From contig NZ_KL585415.1 of the NCBI RefSeq assembly GCF_000721935.1, forward strand, positions 87,452-94,476: DNA of 7,025 bases. Direction: 5' to 3'. A program made the translations under genes and the position numbers. Within the stretch, counting starts at the first letter, position 1. The number at the start of each line of letters is the position of its first letter. Under the pieces are notes generated by a model. That model did not search any database. It was not told the DNA's origin and saw only the letters and a program-made list of their open reading frames with translations. Source of the stretch: Streptomyces sp. NRRL WC-3549 (GTDB lineage: Bacteria; Actinomycetota; Actinomycetes; Streptomycetales; Streptomycetaceae). Of the stretch, positions 1 to 6,151 are shown piece by piece.

Positions 1-338
1 TCGGGTCCGCCGGAGCCGCCGCCGAGCACCCCGGCTCTGTAGAGCGCCAGGCAGGCCCTCATGTACTCCCTGCGGCGTGTCGTGTTCACGTTGCCCGTGA
101 CGTTGTCGGCCGCGTTCCGGGCGTGGTCGAGGAGGGAGGGGGAGGCCTGGAGGATGTCCTGGCGCATGGAGGCCATGGTCATCTCGAACCGCCCGCGTTC
201 CATCCAGTAGTTCGCGAAGATCATGGGGTCGTTCGTGATGGCGGGACTGCCGGCCTTCTGCCACTTGTCCGTGTTCGACTCGACCGTCTGTGCCGTCACT
301 TGTGGATAGGTGATCTCGGCTACGTACGGCTTGGACTT
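1..338 (-). pseudogene. In-frame continuation of the DUF4157 gene after the TAG; runs off the window
   Basis: Reading on from the TAG at 339-341 in the same frame gives about 112 codons without another stop. They begin KSKPYVAEITYPQ and include NDPMIFANYWMERGRFEMTM and NTTRRREYMRACLALYRAG. Codons are strongly G/C-ending (aag tcc aag ccg tac gta gcc gag atc acc), as in the part before the stop. No base insertion or deletion is needed to join the two parts. This points to one original gene of at least 487 codons broken by a single substitution; TGG, CAG or GAG to TAG are the simplest routes. The end of the gene lies outside the window, and a Gly-rich stretch (GVLGGGSGGP) is the last sequence seen. 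Sequencing error, true readthrough or a decaying gene cannot be told apart here. Confidence 0.7.
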
Positions 339-1463
339 CTACCCGGAGCCGTTCTTCTCGAAGATGTGCCCCAGGCTCTTCGCGGACGTGATGTCGTACC
401 AGGCGACCTCGCTCCCGTCGAGTTGGAGGACGACATCGGGACGGGTGTTGCCATGGGTGACCTGCATGGCCACGGAGAACGTGCGGCCAGAGGCCGGACC
501 GGTCCAGGACTTCCGCTCGGTGAGGAACACCTTGGTGGCGAGGGACTCGATGGCGTAGCCGGCCATGGCGGGGACCAGCGCGGCCATCTCTGCCTTCTTC
601 GCCGGGGTGGCCTGGAGGTACTCCTCCCACTGCTCCGCCCACCGGCCCAGATATCCGTCCGTGAGTGCGAGATTGGCGTCGGTCGGATTCTGGGTGGCCT
701 GGAGCCAGGCGAGCTGGACGGCCGCGTCGAGCCTCTCACCGAAGCCCACCAGGTCCTTCTCGACCTGTTCGCTGGGGCTCTCGCCGGACGTCGGGTGGGA
801 GTGGACGGAGCGCTGGACGGACTCCGGTCCGCCGCCTGCCCGTTCGGCCGGGCCCTGCGTCGCCTGGTGAGGCACCGGTCCGCTCAGGACCCTGGTGGCG
901 TTGGCCTCAGCCTCCCGCTCGAAGCGGTCCGACGGGTCCGAGACGCGCAGCCCCGACCCGTTGTCCGTGCCGGCCACCGGGCCCTGCGACTGCTGGATGA
1001 CGTGGGTCAGCTCATGGGCCAGGGTGTGCCGGTCGGCGCCGCCCTCGCCGATGACGACGTGGTTGCCGGAGGTGTAGGCGCGGGCGCCGACCTCGGCGGC
1101 GGATGCGCGGGCCGCCTCGTCGGTGTGGATCCGTACGTCGGAGAAGTCGGCGCCGAGGCGGGCCTCCATCTCGGTGCGTGCGGCGTCGTCGAGGGGGCTG
1201 CCGGGGGTGCGCAGGACGTCATCGACGGTGGAGCGCTGTACCGGGTGCTCGGTCTGGTGGTTGTAGTCGGCGACGTGCTGGTGCCGTTCCCGGGCCCATG
1301 GGTGTCCGGCCCGGCGGAGCATCTGGACGACTGCCGCGTTGCCGACGGTGCTGTGCAACGCGAGAAGGCCCAGGGGCGGCGTCGGGCCTACGGCCTGGGG
1401 TCGGCGGGCCGGCACCCCGCCCTTTCGCGCCTCCGCGGACCTGGCCCCTACCTCGGCATGCAT
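339..1463 (-). CDS. DUF4157 (eCIS-core) domain protein, ends at an in-frame TAG
   Basis: The 374-residue product has a disordered basic N-terminus (1-30), a short hydrophobic segment with a GNAAVVQMLRR motif (about 32-52), then a DUF4157/eCIS-core domain (about 88-165). That domain carries LGADFSDVRIHTDEAA and the zinc-binding HELTH (H150, E151, H154). An E-rich DRFEREAEANA stretch (179-189) could supply the third metal ligand. A charged helical region (230-315) and a C-terminal domain with RPDVV (341-345) and DITSAK (357-362) follow. DUF4157 proteins are known to be associated with extracellular contractile injection systems, often with toxin-like C-termini; no injection-system gene is visible here. 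The ATG at 1463 is supported by a GGGAAGAGG-like ribosome site four bases upstream. The frame ends at TAG (339-341) but stays open beyond it, so the protein is probably truncated. The family call is firm; the biological role is inference. Confidence 0.85.
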   Translation of the reverse strand: MHAEVGARSAEARKGGVPARRPQAVGPTPPLGLLALHSTVGNAAVVQMLRRAGHPWARERHQHVADYNHQTEHPVQRSTVDDVLRTPGSPLDDAARTEMEARLGADFSDVRIHTDEAARASAAEVGARAYTSGNHVVIGEGGADRHTLAHELTHVIQQSQGPVAGTDNGSGLRVSDPSDRFEREAEANATRVLSGPVPHQATQGPAERAGGGPESVQRSVHSHPTSGESPSEQVEKDLVGFGERLDAAVQLAWLQATQNPTDANLALTDGYLGRWAEQWEEYLQATPAKKAEMAALVPAMAGYAIESLATKVFLTERKSWTGPASGRTFSVAMQVTHGNTRPDVVLQLDGSEVAWYDITSAKSLGHIFEKNGSG

Positions 1464-1764
1464 GCGGCCTCTTCCCGGTGAGCGGACAACTCCGCTCTGG
1501 ATACCTCAGGCGCGGGCGGGCCGGCCATGTACACGAGGGCAGGGCAAGGGGCATTGCGTGTGGGCCGCACGGGCGAGCGGCACGGCGCGCCAAGGCCATC
1601 TGACTGACCGAGCTCCGCGCTGCGTATCGGTGACAGGCGTCGGACGCTGCGTCCCGCGCCCCCCACGGGAGCCGCGTAGCTTCTCGCCGAAGAGCAACTG
1701 CGGCCGGCGGTGAAGCGGCAACTGCTGAGTCGCGGGGCACGCCGGGGCGTCGTACACAGAAGGC
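1464..1764. other. Divergent intergenic region between the DUF4157 gene and the small Cys/His protein gene
   Basis: These 301 bases separate two divergent genes and should hold both promoters. I see no clear consensus -35/-10 pair for either strand. An 8-base direct repeat GCAACTGC occurs at 1694-1701 and 1718-1725, 24 bases apart start to start, 40-70 bases before the plus-strand gene. It could be a regulator half-site pair or chance. Open frames crossing this stretch are Arg/Pro/Gly-rich and do not look coding. Confidence 0.45.
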
Positions 1765-1962
1765 ATGAGCGAGGAACAGAGGACATGGCATCCGGGCGAG
1801 ATCGTGCCGGAGAGCGGGATCTACGAGTGCGACTGCGGCGCGGGCCACCACTGGAGTACGGACGTGAAGGGACACCGCTTCCCTCCGCTGCCGGCAGGCT
1901 GCCCGGGAGCCGGGTGGGCGTTGAAGACCGACGCCCACCCGGACACCGCGCCCGGGACCTGA
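1765..1962 (+). CDS. Small Cys/His-rich (possible zinc-ribbon) protein, 65 aa
   Basis: The 65-residue product contains PGEIVPESGIYECDCG (10-25), GHHW (27-30), VKGHRFPPLPAGC (34-46) and GAGW (48-51). C22, C24 and C46 together with H28, H29 and H37 could bind a metal. The balanced composition and the PES-GIY and KGHRFPP motifs are unlike the Arg/Pro-rich translations of the other frames. They resemble short actinobacterial and bacillar proteins with a 'PG..APxSGxYxC..CG' start; that resemblance is from memory, and no function is known to me. The ATG at 1765 is the only start, because the upstream frame is closed by TGA at 1726-1728. Its AGAAGG ribosome-site-like run ends only one base before the ATG, an unusually short spacing, so the mRNA could be leaderless. 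It has no membrane segment or signal peptide and is probably cytoplasmic. Confidence 0.7.
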   Translation: MSEEQRTWHPGEIVPESGIYECDCGAGHHWSTDVKGHRFPPLPAGCPGAGWALKTDAHPDTAPGT

Positions 1963-1997
1963 CGGGTCTCGGCGAGAGGGATCTCTGCGTGGTGCCG

Positions 1998-2014
1998 CGG
2001 CTCCCGTGGAGCCG
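1998..2014 (+). terminator. Compact hairpin downstream of the small Cys/His protein gene
   Basis: CGGCTCC and GGAGCCG form a perfect 7-bp stem around a 3-base CGT loop, 35 bases after the small gene's stop codon. There is no T-run after it, which is common for actinobacterial terminators. A terminator role is inferred from position and stem strength. Confidence 0.4.
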
Positions 2015-2061
2015 ATGGTCGGCGAACCCCACCCAAGTCCTCCGCGGGTTGTCGCGGGATC

Positions 2062-2117
2062 GGCCGGCGGCGGCGGTGGTGGCCCGGTGTCGTAACGACC
2101 ACGTGGAGCCGCCGGCC
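2062..2117. repeat. 10-bp perfect inverted repeat with nested dyads
   Basis: GGCCGGCGGC (2062-2071) and its exact reverse complement GCCGCCGGCC (2108-2117) enclose 36 bases. Inside are GTGGT/ACCAC (2076-2080/2098-2102) and GTCG-TAA-CGAC (2089-2099), which overlap and would compete. In a high-GC genome some inverted repeats arise by chance; the nesting makes this one more notable. The role is unknown. Confidence 0.45.
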
Positions 2118-2380
2118 CCGGGGGAAGGTCGGGCGGTTGGTGGGCAAGGCGGTCAAGGACTTCGAGGCCCGGTTCTGCCGCAGCAGGGTGGAGCGGTGTC
2201 TGGACGGTGGCCTCGCTGGCCCGGAGGGGTACGCGCCATAGGTCCTCGCGTCGTTCCACCGAGCTGCGAACGCCGGGCCGGATGCCGGCCGGGACCGGGG
2301 GCCCGGGGGACCGGACCAGGAAACCGGCGTTGCCGTCAGAAGTTTTGTCAGGTCGTGATCCGGACCGTCGTGCTGGAACG

Positions 2381-2418
2381 GAGGGCGCCCGGGACACTTC
2401 AGTCTCCCGGGCGCCCTC
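2381..2418 (-). terminator. Strong hairpin terminator after the DUF2871 gene
   Basis: GAGGGCGCCCGGGA (2381-2394) pairs perfectly with TCCCGGGCGCCCTC (2405-2418) around a 10-base loop, giving a 14-bp, almost all G/C stem. It lies 40 bases beyond the stop codon of the minus-strand DUF2871 gene. It would also stop transcription arriving on the plus strand from the small Cys/His gene, so it probably works in both directions. There is no U-tract. Confidence 0.8.
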
Positions 2419-2458
2419 GCGCGTGGGGCAGCGCCGACGCTACCGGGAGAGCCGCGCA

Positions 2459-2908
2459 CTATTTCCGGTGGTGTTCACGGGAGGGATGCCGGCCGGGTTC
2501 GGTGAGGTCGGGGCGTACGCGGTTGTGGAGGCAAAGGAAGAAGAGGGCCAGGGCGAGGGTGAGGAGTATGTGGCCCAGTCCTGCTGGTCCTGAGATCGCT
2601 GGGCCGGTGGTCTTGCCCAGGACGGTCATGGTGCCGTGCACGGTCATGATGCCGGTGGTGAGGATCAGACCGGCGTGGTAGGTCCAGAAGAACGCGTTGA
2701 AGAACCGGCCGCTGCTCAGGCGCAGGACTTTCTCCAGAGCCACGGCGATCAGGAAGAACAGCGTGCCCAGGGTGAGCAGGTGTGTGTGGAGCACGGAGAG
2801 CTGGGTGTCTCCGGTGAAGTCCTGTGCCTTGGTCAGTTCCCGGTAGAAGAGTCCAGCGAGGAGGCCGAGGACGGTGTAGATGACTGCGGAGTAGTAGAGC
2901 TTCTTCAC
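2459..2908 (-). CDS. DUF2871 family four-helix membrane protein
   Basis: This 149-residue protein has four predicted membrane helices (about 5-22, 36-60, 69-95 and 106-127). MKKLYYSAVIYTVLGLLAGLFYRE, FTGDTQLSVLHTHLLTLG and NAFFWTYHAGLILT are characteristic of the DUF2871 family, whose function is not known to me. Histidines lie in or beside the helices (H41, H43, H78, H91, H113), an arrangement seen in haem- or metal-binding membrane proteins; any cofactor is inference. The length fits the family. The start is GTG (2906-2908), with an AGGGA ribosome site nine bases upstream. It lies 84 bases behind the ABC ATPase on the same strand with no strong terminator between, so co-transcription with the transporter is likely. 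The C-terminal tail (129-149) is charged and His-rich (HPSREHHRK). The plasma membrane is the expected location. Confidence 0.88.
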   Translation of the reverse strand: MKKLYYSAVIYTVLGLLAGLFYRELTKAQDFTGDTQLSVLHTHLLTLGTLFFLIAVALEKVLRLSSGRFFNAFFWTYHAGLILTTGIMTVHGTMTVLGKTTGPAISGPAGLGHILLTLALALFFLCLHNRVRPDLTEPGRHPSREHHRK

Positions 2909-2992
2909 GGGCGTCGTTCCCTTTCGGCCGGACAGCGGGTTTTGCTGCCGCGACAGCAGTGGGGTGCGTGAGCGGCTCCCGTCCGGGGCGGG

Positions 2993-3673
2993 TCAGGTGT
3001 GGGCGGGCAGGTGGAGGCGTCCGTCGTGGACTTCGGCGATCTGGTCGACGGCGGTGAGGTGGGCGCGGTCGTGGGTGACCAGAACGGTGGCGGTGGCCTG
3101 CTGGTGGGTGAGCCGGGTGATGAGGTCGATGACGGCGGCGCCGCGTTCGTGGTCGAGGGCGCTGGTGGGTTCGTCGACCAGAAGGACGGTGGGGGTGTTC
3201 ATCAGGGCGCGGGCGATGTTGACGCGCTGGCGCTGGCCGCCGGAGAGCTGATGGGGGCGCCGGCCGGCCTGGTCGGCCAGGCCGACGGCGTCGAGGAGTT
3301 CCATGGCCCGGTCACGTGCGGTGCGGGGCTTGCGGCCGTCGATCTGGGCCATGACCTGGAGTTGTTCTGCGGCGGTGAGGGAGGGCAGCAGGTTGGGCTG
3401 CTGGAAGATGATGCCGATCTTGTGGCGGCGCAGTTCCGTCAGCTCGCCGCGGCTGAGGCCGGTGGTGTTCTGGCCGTCGATGGTGACGGTGCCGGTGTCG
3501 GGGGTGATCAGGGTGGCGGCGACCGCGAGGAGGCTGGACTTGCCGGAGCCGGAGGGGCCCACCACGGCGCTCAGGCTGCCCTTGGGGACCTCCAGGCTGA
3601 CCTGGTCGAGGGCGGTCAGGCGGGTGTCGCCGTCGGGGTAGGTGAGGGTGATGTCGGTCAGGTTCAGGCTCAT
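2993..3673 (-). CDS. ABC transporter ATP-binding protein (HrtA/LolD/MacB-type)
   Basis: The 226-residue nucleotide-binding protein is complete. It has Walker A GPSGSGKS (39-46), a Q-loop at Q91/Q92 (IIFQQPNLLPSLT), signature LSGGQRQR (143-150), Walker B VLLVDE (163-168), D-loop SALD (171-174) and the H-loop histidine H201 in LVTHD. Length and motifs match the ATPases that pair with FtsX-type permeases (HrtA, LolD, MacB, DevA). It powers the permease encoded just upstream, on the cytoplasmic face. Its ATG overlaps the permease stop in an ATGA (3670-3673), indicating translational coupling, and a GGGGAG ribosome site sits six bases before it. The HrtA assignment rests on the divergent sensor-regulator neighbours and the permease, not on the ATPase alone, which cannot separate these subfamilies. 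Confidence 0.93.
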   Translation of the reverse strand: MSLNLTDITLTYPDGDTRLTALDQVSLEVPKGSLSAVVGPSGSGKSSLLAVAATLITPDTGTVTIDGQNTTGLSRGELTELRRHKIGIIFQQPNLLPSLTAAEQLQVMAQIDGRKPRTARDRAMELLDAVGLADQAGRRPHQLSGGQRQRVNIARALMNTPTVLLVDEPTSALDHERGAAVIDLITRLTHQQATATVLVTHDRAHLTAVDQIAEVHDGRLHLPAHT

Positions 3674-4758
3674 CGGACGCTCCCCAGGGCGGTCAACGGG
3701 TCGACGGAGGTGATGCGGCGGATGGAAAGGGCGGCACCGAGCGCGCCGAGGACGATGATCACGGCGGCCGGGAACAGGACGGTGGCGGGGGTCAGGAGGA
3801 ACGGCACGGCGGAGCCGGACACCAGGGCGCCGAGGGCGGCGGCGATGCCGGTGCCGATCAGGGTGCCGCCGACGAGCAGGACGACGGCCTGGCCGAGGGC
3901 GTCCTTGAGCAGGTTGGCGGTGGAGGCGCCCAGGGCCTTGAGGACGGCGACGTCGCCGCTGCGCTGGATGGTCCAGACGGTGAAGAAGGCTCCGATGACC
4001 AGGGCGGAGATGGCGAACAGGAAGCCGCGCATCAACTGCAGGGAGCCGTTTTCGGAGGTGTAGGAGCCGATCGCGGACAGCGAGGCGTCCGTGGTGAGCG
4101 TCGTGGTGCCGGCCTGCTGGTCGGTGGCGGCCGTATCGGCCTGGGAGGTGGTGTTCAGGGCGATGACGGTTGCGGTCGTACCGCGGTCGCTGCCGGTGGG
4201 CGGCGCGGTCTTCTGCCAGGTGTCCAGGCTGGTCCAGATCACCGGGGTGTGGCTGAAGTGGGCGTTACCCCGGACGGCGGCCACCTTGAGCTTCTGGCCT
4301 GCCAGGGTGAGGGAGTCGCCGGGCTTCACGCCGAGGTCGTCGGCCGCTGTGGTGGACAGCACCACCGCGTTGCCGGTGATCTTGTCGCTGCCCGGGGCGA
4401 GGCGGGAACCGGGCTCGACGCCGAAGGCGGAGACCCCGGTGCTCTTGTCTCCCGCGGTGGCCTTGGTCGTGGCGATCCCCAGAGGTTCGGCGCTTTCGAC
4501 ACCGGGCGCCGTGGACCACTGCTGCCACTGCTTCTGGGTGACGGTGGAGTTGGAGTACGACGGGTCCTGCCCCCCGCCGGGCGCCTGGAAGGCGATCTTG
4601 TCGGCAGGCAGGCCAGTGATCGCGGAAATGTTCTGCTGGCCCAGTCCGGCCGTCAGCCCGGACAGCAGCCCGACCAGCAGGGTGATCAGCACGATGACGG
4701 TCCCCATCAGGGCGAAGCGCCCCTTGGCGAATTTCAGGTCTCTCCAGGCGACGAACAC
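3670..4758 (-). CDS. FtsX-type ABC transporter permease, HrtB/DevC-like
   Basis: This 362-residue membrane protein has one N-terminal helix (about 15-38), a large extracytoplasmic domain (about 40-240) and three C-terminal helices (about 244-266, 288-316, 324-346). That is the MacB/FtsX fold of type VII ABC exporters. The cytoplasmic loop IQRSGDVAVLKALGAS (264-279), between helices 2 and 3, is the typical ATPase-coupling helix. The N-terminal WRDLKFAKGRFALMG and the SHTPVIWTSLDTW segment (169-181) recall HrtB-like haem exporters more than LolC/E or MacB, and the length of about 360 also fits. Such proteins dimerise and extract a hydrophobic compound from the membrane; haem as substrate is inference. 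The start is GTG (4756-4758). An AAGGGG run lies about 12 bases upstream, rather far, with a weaker AGG nearer. First gene of the probable permease-ATPase-DUF2871 operon. Confidence 0.88.
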   Translation of the reverse strand: MFVAWRDLKFAKGRFALMGTVIVLITLLVGLLSGLTAGLGQQNISAITGLPADKIAFQAPGGGQDPSYSNSTVTQKQWQQWSTAPGVESAEPLGIATTKATAGDKSTGVSAFGVEPGSRLAPGSDKITGNAVVLSTTAADDLGVKPGDSLTLAGQKLKVAAVRGNAHFSHTPVIWTSLDTWQKTAPPTGSDRGTTATVIALNTTSQADTAATDQQAGTTTLTTDASLSAIGSYTSENGSLQLMRGFLFAISALVIGAFFTVWTIQRSGDVAVLKALGASTANLLKDALGQAVVLLVGGTLIGTGIAAALGALVSGSAVPFLLTPATVLFPAAVIIVLGALGAALSIRRITSVDPLTALGSVR

Positions 4759-4850
4759 GGCGTGGACCTGCCCCTTTCAAGTGGTGGAAGCGGTATGTCC
4801 CCACTCTCGCCGCCCATGCCCCCACCAGGCATCTGGCCCAGGACAGCACT

Positions 4851-4870
4851 TGCCGCACCAAAAGGCGGCA
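4851..4870. promoter_or_regulatory. Candidate operator: inverted repeat TGCCGC-N8-GCGGCA
   Basis: TGCCGC (4851-4856) and GCGGCA (4865-4870) form a perfect 6-bp dyad around ACCAAAAG, about 93 bases from the permease start and 61 from the kinase start. A dyad with an A-rich centre in the middle of a divergent promoter is a plausible site for the NarL-type regulator, which normally binds as a dimer. The binding assignment is inference. Confidence 0.4.
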
Positions 4871-4915
4871 CGCCGGTTGTAACTTTCGGTGGAGGCCGGG
4901 CCGGGGTCTTCTGCC

Positions 4916-4921
4916 TAGGCT
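4916..4921 (+). promoter_or_regulatory. Candidate -10 element (TAGGCT) of the sensor kinase gene
   Basis: TAGGCT fits the actinobacterial TANNNT -10 pattern and ends nine bases before the GTG at 4931. Transcription would then begin at or within a few bases of the start codon, giving a leaderless or nearly leaderless mRNA. The GGAGG at 4922-4926 would then be upstream of, or at, the mRNA end. If the true promoter lies further upstream, GGAGG is an ordinary ribosome site with a short 4-base spacer. Confidence 0.3.
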
Positions 4922-4930
4922 GGAGGGACT

Positions 4931-6151
4931 GTGACCACCACCGCCCCCACCCTGACCCCCACCACCCGTGCCCTGGCCTGGTGCCTGCACCTTCTGGTCG
5001 TCGGTCTCCTCGCCCTGGCCGCAGGCCGGGCGCTGGCCGATCACCGTCCGTACGCCGGGTGGGTCCTCGCCGCGGCCGTAGCGTGCGGCCTGGTCTATGC
5101 GGCCGGCCCGGTACTGCCAGGCATAAGCCGCTCGCGTCGGGCCGCCGCACTGTGGCTGACCGCCGTGAGCACCGTCTGGCTGGTACTGCTGGCTCTGTCC
5201 GCCGACGGGGTGTGGGTGGCGTTCCCGCTGTACTTCCTCCAGCTCCACCTGCTGTCCCGCCGCGCCGGACTGACCGCGGTGGTGGCCACCGCGGTCGCCG
5301 CCATCGCCGGCTTCGCCCTGCACCAGGGTTCCTTCAACGCGGCGATGGCGATCGGCCCGGCCCTCGGCGCCGCGGTCTCGGTGGCCGTGGTGTGGGGGTA
5401 CCAGGCCCTGTACCGGGAGAGCGAACAGCGCAGGCGCCTGATCGAGGAACTCACCGCCACCCGCGCCGACCTGGCCACCGCGCAGCACACTGCCGGGGTG
5501 CTGGCCGAACGCGAACGCCTGGCCCGCGAGATCCACGACACCCTCGCCCAAGGCCTCTCCAGCATCCAACTGCTGCTGCGCGCCGCCGAACGTACCCTTC
5601 CCCAGGCCCCGGAGAATGCTGCCCGCTACGTCGACCAGGCCCGCCAGACCGCCGTCGACAACCTCGCCGAAGCCCGCCGCTTCGTCGCCGCCCTCTCCCC
5701 GCCCGCCCTGGAAGGCACCACCCTGGCAGGCGCGTTGGAGCGGCTGTGCGCCACCACCAGCACGCGCCACCGGATCACCGCACGATTCCATCTCACGGGT
5801 GAGCCCGTACCGCTGCCGACCGCGCACGAGGTCGCACTGCTGCGCATCGCTCAGTCCGCCCTGGCCAACACCGTCCGCCACGCCCACGCCACCACTGCCG
5901 AGGTCACCCTCAGTTATCTCGGCGATCACGTTGCCGTGGACGTCGTCGACGACGGACGCGGCTTCGACCCCGCCCACCTGCCCGTCCCCGGTCCCGAGGC
6001 CGGCGGGTTCGGACTGGCAGCCATGCGCGCCCGCACACAGGCTCTCGGCGGCACCCTGGCGGTCGAATCCGTCCCCGGCCACGGCACCGCCCTGGCCGCC
6101 CAGCTGCCCCTCACCCCGTCAGCCGAGACCCGACCCGAGGCCCTCCCGTGA
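4931..6151 (+). CDS. Two-component sensor histidine kinase, NarL-partner (HisKA_3) type, ChrS/HrrS-like
   Basis: The 406-residue kinase has an N-terminal sensor of about six membrane helices (roughly 15-35, 43-60, 71-90, 93-108, 112-130, 138-158) with almost no external domain. A coiled linker (160-195) and a HisKA_3 dimerisation domain follow, with ERLAREIHDTLAQGLSSIQ; the phosphoacceptor is H202. The ATPase domain carries the N-box (N313 in SALANTVRHAH), G1 DDGRGFD (340-346) and G2 GGFGLAAMRAR (358-368). All key residues are present. The multi-helix sensor suggests that it detects a signal in the membrane, as corynebacterial haem sensors do. GTG (4931) is chosen because it follows GGAGG (4922-4926) and includes the whole first helix. 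It is coupled to the regulator by a GTGA overlap and lies divergent from the ABC exporter, its probable target. Haem as signal is inferred from context. Confidence 0.92.
   Translation: MTTTAPTLTPTTRALAWCLHLLVVGLLALAAGRALADHRPYAGWVLAAAVACGLVYAAGPVLPGISRSRRAAALWLTAVSTVWLVLLALSADGVWVAFPLYFLQLHLLSRRAGLTAVVATAVAAIAGFALHQGSFNAAMAIGPALGAAVSVAVVWGYQALYRESEQRRRLIEELTATRADLATAQHTAGVLAERERLAREIHDTLAQGLSSIQLLLRAAERTLPQAPENAARYVDQARQTAVDNLAEARRFVAALSPPALEGTTLAGALERLCATTSTRHRITARFHLTGEPVPLPTAHEVALLRIAQSALANTVRHAHATTAEVTLSYLGDHVAVDVVDDGRGFDPAHLPVPGPEAGGFGLAAMRARTQALGGTLAVESVPGHGTALAAQLPLTPSAETRPEALP

Larger units (their letters stand above)
1963..2458. other. About 500-base gene-poor region with several dyads
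   Basis: I find no convincing gene between the small plus-strand gene and the convergent DUF2871 gene. Open frames on both strands translate to Arg/Pro/Gly-rich sequence without recognisable motifs. Structure is frequent: a compact hairpin at 1998-2014, a 10-bp perfect inverted repeat at 2062-2071/2108-2117 with smaller nested repeats, and a strong terminator at 2381-2418. A short plus-strand stretch (about 2141-2240) reads VGKAVKDFEARFCRSRVERC before a TAG, which might be a relic of a gene, but this is weak. Confidence 0.4.
4759..4930. promoter_or_regulatory. Shared divergent promoter region between the ABC operon and the two-component system
   Basis: These 172 bases separate the permease and kinase genes, which run in opposite directions, so both promoters and the regulator's operator should lie here. 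An inverted repeat is present at 4851-4870 and a smaller CCAG-GCAT-CTGG palindrome at 4825-4836. On the plus strand TAGGCT (4916-4921) resembles a housekeeping -10 element. No good -35 lies 17-18 bases before it, as expected for an activator-dependent promoter. The permease-side promoter is not clear by eye. Confidence 0.6.

Noticed and set aside
339..341. TAG decoded as pyrrolysine
   Set aside because: No pylT/pyl genes or supporting element are visible and such decoding is not expected in this lineage; a nonsense mutation or base error is simpler.
123..1481. 452-codon plus-strand open frame opposite the DUF4157 gene
   Set aside because: It is Gly/Val/Arg/Leu-rich without motifs. The minus strand holds a clear DUF4157 domain with HELTH, so this is an antisense shadow in high-GC DNA.
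1219..2397. 392-codon minus-strand open frame through the gene-poor region
   Set aside because: Arg/Pro/Ala-rich, overlaps the small Cys/His gene, the DUF4157 N-terminus and several dyads, ends antisense to nothing conserved, and shows no recognisable motif.
2943..2958. TGCTG-N6-CAGCA hairpin between the ABC ATPase and DUF2871 genes as a terminator
   Set aside because: The stem is only 5 bp and is followed on the transcribed strand by A residues, not U, so it is too weak to split the operon.
4249..5802. 517-codon plus-strand open frame
   Set aside because: Crosses the permease antisense, the promoter region and the kinase in the wrong frame; Arg/Pro-rich with no domain.
4265..6082. 605-codon minus-strand open frame across the permease start and the kinase
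   Set aside because: Low-complexity Gly/Gln/Arg/Asp-rich translation, antisense to the kinase and out of frame with the permease, both of which have intact motifs.
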